From: an uncultured Lachnospiraceae bacterium
GTDB lineage: Bacteria; Bacillota; Clostridia; Lachnospirales; Lachnospiraceae
DNA: 5,952 nucleotides
NCBI GenBank assembly: GCA_905193085.1
Contig: CAJJNI010000153.1
Span: forward strand, 1 to 5,952
Direction of reading: 5' to 3'
Position 1 is the first letter of the stretch, and each line of letters starts with the position of its first letter. Positions 1 to 5,590 of the stretch are shown here, one piece after another. The notes beneath the pieces are model-generated. The model had not been told where the DNA came from. It ran no database searches and worked only from the letters and a program-made list of their open reading frames with translations. The position numbers and the translations under genes are program-made.

Positions 1-80
1 CAATAAATTCTTTGAATGAACAAGTATTGAAAAGGGGCGTATTAAAAGGATATAAAACAATTAAAAAATTAAATATTTAG
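1..80 (+). CDS. C-terminal tail of an unidentified upstream protein (partial)
   Basis: Reading from position 3, the frame is open for 25 codons and stops at TAG 78-80; the other two plus frames meet stops at positions 4-6 and 17-19. The encoded tail ends in a lysine-rich segment (GYKTIKKLNI) of the kind often seen at the C-terminus of membrane-associated glycosyltransferases. Twenty-five residues are too few to assign a family, so this resemblance is only suggestive. The stop lies 55 nt before the ATG of the fucokinase gene and I see no convincing terminator or promoter between them, so the two genes may be co-transcribed. If the upstream gene is a glycosyltransferase, that would fit a GDP-fucose-using glycan locus. 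Confidence 0.45.
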   Translation, partial: INSLNEQVLKRGVLKGYKTIKKLNI

Positions 81-120
81 AATTTAATTTTGAAATGTTA
101 TTTTGAACAAAAGTATTTCC

Positions 121-126
121 GGAGGG
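121..126 (+). promoter_or_regulatory. Ribosome binding site that sets the fkp start
   Basis: GGAGGG lies 9 nt before the ATG at 136. The frame is open further upstream to a TTG at 103, but this Shine-Dalgarno sequence sits inside that extension, and no purine-rich site precedes the TTG at a useful distance. The ATG at 136 is therefore the better start, which removes 11 residues from the longest possible reading. Confidence 0.85.
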
Positions 127-135
127 TACACCATT

Positions 136-3100
136 ATGAATTTTAATTATAAAAAACTAAATAACCTCTTTCTTAGTCAGAGTTACACTGATGCATGGGA
201 GGATTATCAGAGAAGCCTTAGAAAACCGAGTTTTATAAAGTGGGATTTTGTTATTTTAACAGCGTCTAATGAAGAGCAGGCATGTGCTTATAGAGCGCAG
301 CTGCAAAATCGAATTGATAGAGGTTTGCTTCCGGTACAGACGCATTATGCAGTTCTTCCTGATCCTGATGGAAAAAGAGTTGGCTCAGGTGGAGCTACAT
401 TAAATGTTATGAAATATATAGCAGAAATGTCAGATGAGAATGATGATGATTATTTTAAAAATAAGAGAATTCTTGTAATTCACTCAGGTGGTGACAGTAA
501 AAGAGTTCCGCAGTATTCAGCCTGTGGAAAATTATTTTCGCCTGTGCCAAGAGAGCTTCCAAACGGTAATCCGTCAACATTATTTGATGAGTTTATAATA
601 GGTATGTCCGGTTTTCCTTCACGCATAAGAGAGGGTATGCTTGTACTTTCAGGAGATGTGTTATTGTTGTTTAATTCTCTTCAGGTAGATACTCAGTTTA
701 AAGGGGCTGCTGCTATTTCTATAAAGGAGCATGTATCAACAGGTAAAAACCATGGTGTATTTTTAAATGATGGTAATGATTATGTTGAGCGTTTTTTACA
801 TAAACAGTCAGAAGAAAAATTAAGTGAAATGGGTGCTGTCAATAAGCAGGGATATGTTGATTTGGATACAGGGGCTGTTTTAATGGATTCTGAATTACTT
901 AATGCACTGTTTTCTTTAATAAGTACTAATAATAAATTGGACAAGAATAAATTTGAACAGTTTGTAAATGAAAAGGCAAGAATAAGTTTTTATGGAGATT
1001 TTCTTTATCCTTTAGCAAAAAAATCGTCATTAGAACAATATTTACTTGAAGCACCGGAAGGGTCTTTTTGTAGTGAATTGGAAGAATGCCGGAAGCAGAT
1101 ATGGAATGTTATTTCTAAATTTAACATGAAGTTGATATGTCTTTCGCCTGCTGAATTTATTCATTTTGGAACAACAAAAGAGCTCCTAAAGTTAGTAACA
1201 GAGGATGTTTCAGATTATGAATTTTTAGATTGGAAGAAATCGGTTAGTTCAAATTGTGATACACAAACTTATGCAGTGCATAATTCTTTTGTGTGTGATA
1301 CGGCGTCTGTATCTGATGGTTCTTATATAGAAGACAGTTATGTTGGAGAAAATACTATAGTTGGAAATAATACAATATTGTCAAATGTATGTGTCAGCGG
1401 AGAGAAAATACCGTCCAATATTGTACTTCATGGTCTGAAATTAGCTGATGGAAATTATGTTGTGCGTGTCTATGGAATAAATGATAATCCAAAGAGTATG
1501 CTTGAAAAAAATGGATTGTTTATATCTGGAAAATTAACTGACATACTTAGCAATAATAATATTAAGATAAATGAAATTTGGGATAATGAAGAGCATTATT
1601 TGTGGACCGCTAAGCTTTATCCGGTGTGTTGCGATTTGTTACAGGCAGTTTCATATGCTCTTATTTTATATAAAATCAGTTCTAATCAGGCTTCTGAAGA
1701 GGAAATCAGTTCGTGGAAAAAAGTAAGAAGAATGAGTCTGGAAGAGAGTTTTAATAATGCAGATGTTCGTGCTATTCTTCCGTGGAAAGAGAAATTAAAT
1801 GATAAAATTGTTGTAGAAAAATTTTTAAATAAAATTAAAAATGGCATATATTATGAAGATATTTATGATGTTTTTGGCAGTAATGGACTTAGTAAAAGAA
1901 GATATGAGCTTATAATTCAGGCAGCAAAAAGTGCTGATTTTAATATTTCAATAAGAATATATTATTATTTGTCACGCATAATGAAGAAAGAAAGATTGAC
2001 TTTTGACGGTATTTCTTATGACCAGATTGAAAAAAAGTGTTTTGACAGTATACAGAATGAAATTTCAGCAGGAAGCAGTGTATATAGCCAGATTAATCCG
2101 TGTGCGAAAATTTCTAAAGAGGAAGTTAATATAGAGCTTCCTGTGCGTGTTAATTGGGGTGGTGGTTGGACTGACACACCTCCATATTGTAACGAGTGTG
2201 GAGGAATTGTGTTAAATGCTGCATTGAAATTGAATGGAGATGCACCGGTTAAGGTTACTGTTAGAAAGATTAGTGAATATAAGATTGAATTTGAAAGTCA
2301 GGACATTGGAGTGCATGATATTTTTGAGGATATAAATGAGTTAAGGGATTGTCATAATCCATTTGATTCTTTTGCTTTGCATAAAGCTGCGTTAATTGCG
2401 TGTGGTATAGTTTCTCAATCAGATGATGGGAAGAGTCTTGAAGATGTGTTACGGGAAATTGGTGGAGGGATTTATCTTTCTACACAAGTAGTTAATGTGC
2501 CTAAAGGTTCGGGGCTTGGCACAAGCAGTATTCTTGCAGGAGCATGTGTTAAGGCTATATATGAATTTTTAGGATATCAGCTAAAAGACGAAGATATATA
2601 TGATATTGTTCTGCATATGGAACAGATAATGAGTACAGGTGGAGGTTGGCAGGACCAGGTTGGAGGTCTTACAACCGGAATAAAACTAATAACTTCACAT
2701 CCTGGAATAAAACAGCATTTAAAAGTAGAAAATTTATCAGTAACACAGGAAAATATGCAGGAATTAAATGAGCGTTTTGCACTTATATATACTGGTCAGC
2801 GGCGTTTAGCACGAAATTTGCTCAGAGAAGTTGTAGGAAATTATGTAGGAAACCGTCCTGAATCAATAGAAGCTTTAACAGAAATGAAAAAAACAGCATT
2901 ATTGATGAAATACGAACTTGAATATGGAACTATTGATGGATTTGCAAAATTGCTTAACTATCATTGGGAACTTTCAAAACAGCTTGACGCTGGTTCTACT
3001 AACACATGCATTGAACAGATATTTATAGTTTGTGATGATTTAATAGATGGAAAATTTATATCTGGAGCTGGTGGAGGCGGTTTTCTACAGGTGATTTTAA

Positions 3101-3192
3101 AAAAAGATGTTACACGAGACGAATTACAAAAAAGATTAAAAGCAGTATTTCAGGACAGTGGTGTTGCAGTCTGGGATTGTGAATTAGTGTAA
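136..3192 (+). CDS. fkp: Bifunctional L-fucokinase / L-fucose-1-phosphate guanylyltransferase (Fkp type)
   Basis: This cytoplasmic salvage enzyme phosphorylates free L-fucose with ATP, then joins fucose-1-phosphate to GTP to give GDP-L-fucose, the donor for fucosylated capsule, glycoprotein or other surface glycans. The N-terminal half is the pyrophosphorylase: it shows GSGGATL (residues 83-89), the family signature HSGGDSKR.PQYS..GK.FSP (116-136) and SGD (172-174). A segment of short hydrophobic/small-residue repeats at about 380-430 resembles a left-handed beta-helix. The C-terminal half is a GHMP kinase: motif 1 WGGGWTDTPPY (674-684), the ATP-binding loop PKGSGLGTSS (789-798), GGWQDQ with a probable catalytic Asp (836-841) and motif 3 SGAGGGGF (976-983). 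At 1018 residues it is close to the Bacteroides and plant bifunctional enzymes (about 950-1060). The start at 136 is chosen from the GGAGGG site. Motif 1 reads RVNWGGGW where R(V/I)DFAGGW is more usual. Both active halves look intact, so I am confident of the function. Confidence 0.93.
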   Translation: MNFNYKKLNNLFLSQSYTDAWEDYQRSLRKPSFIKWDFVILTASNEEQACAYRAQLQNRIDRGLLPVQTHYAVLPDPDGKRVGSGGATLNVMKYIAEMSDENDDDYFKNKRILVIHSGGDSKRVPQYSACGKLFSPVPRELPNGNPSTLFDEFIIGMSGFPSRIREGMLVLSGDVLLLFNSLQVDTQFKGAAAISIKEHVSTGKNHGVFLNDGNDYVERFLHKQSEEKLSEMGAVNKQGYVDLDTGAVLMDSELLNALFSLISTNNKLDKNKFEQFVNEKARISFYGDFLYPLAKKSSLEQYLLEAPEGSFCSELEECRKQIWNVISKFNMKLICLSPAEFIHFGTTKELLKLVTEDVSDYEFLDWKKSVSSNCDTQTYAVHNSFVCDTASVSDGSYIEDSYVGENTIVGNNTILSNVCVSGEKIPSNIVLHGLKLADGNYVVRVYGINDNPKSMLEKNGLFISGKLTDILSNNNIKINEIWDNEEHYLWTAKLYPVCCDLLQAVSYALILYKISSNQASEEEISSWKKVRRMSLEESFNNADVRAILPWKEKLNDKIVVEKFLNKIKNGIYYEDIYDVFGSNGLSKRRYELIIQAAKSADFNISIRIYYYLSRIMKKERLTFDGISYDQIEKKCFDSIQNEISAGSSVYSQINPCAKISKEEVNIELPVRVNWGGGWTDTPPYCNECGGIVLNAALKLNGDAPVKVTVRKISEYKIEFESQDIGVHDIFEDINELRDCHNPFDSFALHKAALIACGIVSQSDDGKSLEDVLREIGGGIYLSTQVVNVPKGSGLGTSSILAGACVKAIYEFLGYQLKDEDIYDIVLHMEQIMSTGGGWQDQVGGLTTGIKLITSHPGIKQHLKVENLSVTQENMQELNERFALIYTGQRRLARNLLREVVGNYVGNRPESIEALTEMKKTALLMKYELEYGTIDGFAKLLNYHWELSKQLDAGSTNTCIEQIFIVCDDLIDGKFISGAGGGGFLQVILKKDVTRDELQKRLKAVFQDSGVAVWDCELV

Positions 3193-3263
3193 ATGAAAAC
3201 TCTCTCATATAATGGGGGAAGAATTGAAAAATATAGCTATCCTACTTAAATTTCCTTTTTGAA

Positions 3264-3291
3264 TTGAATTTTATGTTGTCTGTGCTATAAT
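3264..3291 (+). promoter_or_regulatory. Sigma-A-type promoter with extended -10, upstream of the Dcd-like gene
   Basis: TTGAAT (3264-3269) and a consensus TATAAT (3286-3291) are separated by 16 nt, and the -10 is preceded by TGC at 3283-3285, giving an extended -10 (TGnTATAAT). The expected transcription start is near 3298, where the palindromic insertion element begins. The promoter probably drove the gene at 3482 before the insertion and may still do so through a leader of about 180 nt. This is motif matching only. Confidence 0.6.
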
Positions 3292-3299
3292 AATATCTA

Positions 3300-3456
3300 G
3301 TGTACTGTATCATTGATATTTCGCCAAATAACTTGTATAAATTTCCATCTGCTGCGTTGTCGTCAATCGCCGTAGCCCGCTACGACTCATTCCTCCGCCT
3401 TGCAGAACGAAAATTTATCCTGCGTTATTTAGCTGAAAGTCAGTGATACAGTACAC
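3300..3456 (+). mobile_element. 157-bp palindromic MITE-like element in a CTAG target
   Basis: The ends form a perfect 16-nt inverted match: CTAGTGTACTGTATCA (3297-3312) and TGATACAGTACACTAG (3444-3459). The element proper starts GTGTACTG and ends CAGTACAC, with TA on both sides (3298-3299 and 3457-3458). Removing it and one TA restores a single CTAG. The complementarity continues imperfectly through the whole length to a central hairpin, CGTAGC-CC-GCTACG (3371-3384), so the element is one long imperfect palindrome. Its core (3351-3405) is about 62% GC, far richer than its surroundings. There is no coding capacity. A TA duplication inside CTAG is the known target preference of IS630, so mobilisation by an IS630/Tc1-mariner-type transposase is plausible, but no transposase is present here. 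The strand is arbitrary for a palindrome. Confidence 0.8.
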
Positions 3457-3481
3457 TAGCTAAGAAAAGAGGCGAAATATT

Positions 3482-4288
3482 ATGATATTGGTTGATAAAG
3501 ATATTAAGAGTCGTCACTCTGAGATATTCTGTGAAGGATGTTATAATGAAGCTTGTGTAAATGCAGTGTCATATGATTTACATGTGTTGGGAATTGTTTC
3601 AGAAGATGATTTAGTGAGTTCTTATGTTTTGCGTCCAAATGAAGTCATTTTTGTTAAAATGGATGAAAAAATCCATATGCCGAAGGATTTGATGGGGCGT
3701 ATAGGTGAAAAAAATTCCAGGATAAGACAGGGGCTTGGGGTATCTGGACCGCATTATTTTCCGGGACATGAAACTTATATTTATTTGCGGGTTCAGAACA
3801 TTACTGCTGGTACAATAAAAATAAAGAAAGGTGATAAAATTGCCCAGATATTTTTTGAGCAATTAAGTGATATGCCTGAACATCCATATAATGAACAGCA
3901 GAATGCTTCTTTTAATGAAGAAGACCAGTATAGAGGAATGGCAAAGTATAAGGATGAATATGAAGAACGTATAGGGAAAATAAATAGTGCGAATAATGAT
4001 TTAGATGAAAAGATTAATCATATATATGCAAATATCTTGACTCTTATGGGAATATTCGTTTCTGTATTTTCTCTAATTACAGTTAATTTCGGTAATTTAG
4101 GCAAACAGTTTTCAAATACAAAATATGTAGCAGTTATGAATTTATCTTTAGGTATTGTAATTTGTTTGTTTTTAGGACTGATAATGTTATTTATAAATCA
4201 TAAAAGCTTCAATAAAAAATTGGTTATTTTTTATGGAGTTGTTATGGTTATTTTGATTGCTGTATTATTAGGAATATTATTGTTTTAA
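3482..4288 (+). CDS. Dcd/dUTPase-fold protein with C-terminal membrane helices, probably catalytically inactive
   Basis: Residues 1 to about 130 look like the dCTP deaminase/dUTPase fold: the start MILVDKDI, SYDLHVLG (30-37), KNSRIRQGL (77-85, matching the family SS..R.GL with Ser79 and Arg82 kept), PG (94-95) and KKGDKIAQIFFEQL (115-128). The segment YRGMAKY (150-156) resembles the C-terminal lid of deaminases. By eye against E. coli Dcd, the DPG motif reads FPG (Phe93) and the catalytic Glu of LEF is Arg103 in LRV, so deamination or dUTP hydrolysis is unlikely. Residues about 157-180 are charged and helical, possibly a coiled coil. Three hydrophobic helices follow, at about 183-203, 215-238 and 247-268. 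At 268 residues it is longer than a normal Dcd (about 190). AGAGG at 3468-3472 is 9 nt before the ATG. My inference is a membrane-bound nucleotide sensor or effector, perhaps in phage defence. The fold and the membrane helices are firm; the role is not. Confidence 0.75.
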   Translation: MILVDKDIKSRHSEIFCEGCYNEACVNAVSYDLHVLGIVSEDDLVSSYVLRPNEVIFVKMDEKIHMPKDLMGRIGEKNSRIRQGLGVSGPHYFPGHETYIYLRVQNITAGTIKIKKGDKIAQIFFEQLSDMPEHPYNEQQNASFNEEDQYRGMAKYKDEYEERIGKINSANNDLDEKINHIYANILTLMGIFVSVFSLITVNFGNLGKQFSNTKYVAVMNLSLGIVICLFLGLIMLFINHKSFNKKLVIFYGVVMVILIAVLLGILLF

Positions 4289-4330
4289 CATAACATGTAA
4301 CAAAACAATTTCAGTGCTTCTGAAATATGA

Positions 4331-4358
4331 TTGGAAGTGCTCTGGTAGTTTCTATGAT
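4331..4358 (+). promoter_or_regulatory. Possible promoter for the mntA-hepT pair
   Basis: TTGGAA (4331-4336) and TATGAT (4353-4358) are spaced by 16 nt; they match the consensus boxes at 4/6 and 5/6 positions. This would give a leader of about 130 nt before mntA. A second, weaker pair lies nearer the gene (TTGATG at 4400-4405 and TATGTT at 4422-4427). In such AT-rich sequence either could be chance. The 205-nt gap and the new strong ribosome binding site suggest that the pair has its own promoter. Confidence 0.35.
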
Positions 4359-4493
4359 AACTTTTTGTAATTATACGAAAGCAAACAATAATGGTAATTT
4401 TGATGGGGTTAACTATAGGCATATGTTTTGTTTTACAAGACATTTTACAGAAAAGCGAAATAGAAAATAGCTACAACTATAGGAGGATTTCTT

Positions 4494-4802
4494 ATGTACG
4501 GACAATTGCTTAAGAAGAATGCTTTGTCCCAGAGACTTGTTGATGAAATTTCCAAATTTGCCAGAAAGTCTGCAATCACGAAAATTGTTCTGTTTGGCTC
4601 TCGGGCAAAGGGAACCGGTACGAAAAAAAGTGATGTTGACCTTGCCGTATATGGAGGAGATTTCGATACATTTTATTGGGATATAAAAGAAAATGCACAC
4701 TCACTTTTGATGTTTGATATAGTTAATGCTGATGAGAAAATTTCTCAAGAATTAAAAGAAGAAATAGAAAGAGATGGTGTTGTAATATATGAAAAAGCTT
4801 GA
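4494..4802 (+). CDS. mntA: MntA-type minimal nucleotidyltransferase antitoxin
   Basis: This 102-residue protein is a minimal DNA polymerase beta-fold nucleotidyltransferase. The signature GSX10DXD is complete: Gly35-Ser36 and Asp47-Val-Asp49 in GSRAKG...SDVDL. A likely third metal-binding carboxylate is Asp75 in FDIVNAD. In characterised MntA/HepT pairs the enzyme transfers AMP units from ATP to a tyrosine of its HEPN partner and so silences the toxin; the same role is inferred here. A consensus AGGAGG at 4481-4486, 7 nt before the ATG, supports the start. The gene overlaps hepT by 14 nt, which implies translational coupling and antitoxin-first synthesis. The length is typical for the family (about 100). 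Older annotation would call it a nucleotidyltransferase domain protein of the HI0073 type. Confidence 0.9.
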   Translation: MYGQLLKKNALSQRLVDEISKFARKSAITKIVLFGSRAKGTGTKKSDVDLAVYGGDFDTFYWDIKENAHSLLMFDIVNADEKISQELKEEIERDGVVIYEKA

Positions 4803-5199
4803 TAACTTTTCAAATTGCCTTAAAATTTTAAAGAATGCAGATTTTGAACTGGCAGATAATGATGATATATATAGAACCGGTATTATTGGGCAATTTAATC
4901 TGACCTTTGAACTTGCATGGAAAGCTTTGCAAGCAGTATTACGAGTGCATGGTGCAGATGGAGCAGATACAGGCTCCCCAAGAGAAATTCTACAGTTAGG
5001 CTACAAATTTAATTTTGTCGAGAATTCTCCTGTATGGTTACTTATGCTGAAAAAGCGAAATCAGTCTGTTCATATATACAATGAGGAAGAGGTTGACGAA
5101 ATGATTATACTTATTCGTGACAGCTTTATTCCGGCATTTGCTGAGTTAGAAAAAATGTTAGAAGAAAAATTAGAAGAAGCTGATGAAAGTTGGGATTAA
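4789..5199 (+). CDS. hepT: HepT-type HEPN toxin (HI0074 / nucleotidyltransferase substrate-binding family)
   Basis: This 136-residue, largely helical protein is the HEPN partner of the preceding nucleotidyltransferase. It carries the HEPN ribonuclease motif in the exact form RX4HXY: Arg90, His95 and Tyr97 in RNQSVHIY. In studied HepT toxins Arg and His are needed for RNA cleavage, and the Tyr is the residue AMPylated by MntA. All three are present, so the toxin looks active and controllable. Other family features are the FNLTFELAWKAL helix (36-47) and the SPREILQLGY segment (63-72). The C-terminus is acidic. The ATG at 4789 lies within the last codons of mntA in another frame and has only a weak purine-rich site (around 4768-4775), which fits coupling to mntA translation. 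A likely role is plasmid/island maintenance or phage-triggered growth arrest; RNA cleavage is inferred from the motif. Confidence 0.9.
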   Translation: MKKLDNFSNCLKILKNADFELADNDDIYRTGIIGQFNLTFELAWKALQAVLRVHGADGADTGSPREILQLGYKFNFVENSPVWLLMLKKRNQSVHIYNEEEVDEMIILIRDSFIPAFAELEKMLEEKLEEADESWD

Positions 5200-5253
5200 T
5201 AATAATTTAAGCTGTCATATTTGAGTAATCACTAAATTAGAAGGTGCTATAAC

Positions 5254-5282
5254 TATCTTATTATGGCAAATTAAATAAGATA
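5254..5282 (+). terminator. Weak AT-rich inverted repeat downstream of hepT, possible terminator
   Basis: TATCTTATT (5254-5262) and AATAAGATA (5274-5282) are perfect 9-nt inverted copies around an 11-nt loop, followed by TATTTTAT. The position, 55 nt after the hepT stop, and the T-rich run suit a terminator. The stem has only one G-C pair, so it would be weak, and such repeats arise by chance in AT-rich DNA. Confidence 0.25.
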
Positions 5283-5490
5283 TATTTTATGAAAAAGTAG
5301 AAGTTTGTAGAAATTTACCGATTCCTCTTGCCTCTTTCGGTTTACAATGCTAGAATACATTAAAAGTAATTGAAGTTCTCTTTTTACATAATCATAATTA
5401 AGAAGTTCAATAACGGTTAGTACATTTTATGAGGAAACTTGAATACAGATAAAACTATGATTACATTACATAAGCATAAACTTAATCAAT

Positions 5491-5516
5491 TTGAAAACTT
5501 ACTTAGTTATTATAAT
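5491..5516 (+). promoter_or_regulatory. Possible promoter for the P-loop gene
   Basis: A consensus TATAAT (5511-5516) lies 75 nt before the ATG at 5591. The best nearby -35 match is TTGAAA (5491-5496), but the 14-nt spacer is shorter than the preferred 16-18. Transcription from here would start near 5523, placing the 16-bp stem-loop about 10 nt into the mRNA leader. Confidence 0.3.
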
Positions 5517-5533
5517 TTTTTTGTCCTTGTCTG

Positions 5534-5573
5534 ATGTAAAAGCTATCTCTATTTTGGGAGATGGCTTTTACAT
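5534..5573 (+). repeat. 16-bp stem-loop in the leader of the P-loop gene
   Basis: The arms ATGTAAAAGCTATCTC (5534-5549) and GAGATGGCTTTTACAT (5558-5573) pair over 16 bp with one G-U wobble and an 8-nt loop. The 3' arm ends 6 nt before the GAGG ribosome binding site (5580-5583). Neither strand has a proper T-run after the stem, so it is not a standard intrinsic terminator in either direction. It may stabilise the mRNA 5' end, control access to the ribosome binding site, or bind a regulator. The structure is plain in the sequence; its role is unknown. Confidence 0.75.
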
Positions 5574-5590
5574 TTAAAAGAGGTGAAAGA

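Larger units (their letters stand above)
5200..5590 (+). other. Gene-poor stretch between hepT and the P-loop gene
   Basis: These 391 bases hold no convincing gene. The longest reading worth noting is a 25-codon frame from ATG 5457 (31 codons from TTG 5439) to TGA 5532, without a well-spaced ribosome binding site or recognisable content. I see a weak AT-rich inverted repeat just after hepT, an AT-rich middle part with nothing I recognise, a possible -10 box near 5511 and a strong stem-loop at 5534-5573. The stretch could include decayed sequence, but I found no recognisable gene remnant. Confidence 0.6.

Noticed and set aside
3201..3219. Hairpin just after the fkp stop (8-bp stem with two G-U pairs, 3-nt loop) as an intrinsic terminator
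   Set aside because: The stem is weak and is followed by an A-rich rather than T-rich run, so I do not call it a terminator.
3300..3456. Palindromic element as a CRISPR repeat, tRNA or riboswitch
   Set aside because: There is a single copy with no spacers, no cloverleaf and no known aptamer core; matching ends with TA and CTAG flanks fit an insertion element better.
3611..3862. 83-codon minus-strand reading frame inside the Dcd-like gene
   Set aside because: It is fully antisense to a well-supported gene, has no recognisable protein content and no good ribosome binding site.
4308..4326. ATTTCAG-TGCTT-CTGAAAT hairpin after the Dcd-like gene as a terminator
   Set aside because: The stem is only 7 bp and AT-rich, and no T-run follows; it may be chance.
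4413..4700. 95-codon minus-strand reading frame across the mntA start
   Set aside because: It overlaps the ribosome binding site and conserved motif region of mntA on the opposite strand and shows no family features.
5382..5410. Repeated GAAGTTC and an imperfect TTGAA/TTCAA inverted arrangement
   Set aside because: Two 7-nt copies are within chance expectation in AT-rich sequence, with no further copies forming an array.
5439..5534. Small ORF of 25-31 codons (ATG 5457 or TTG 5439)
   Set aside because: No well-placed ribosome binding site and no recognisable sequence; its stop overlaps the start of the strong stem-loop.
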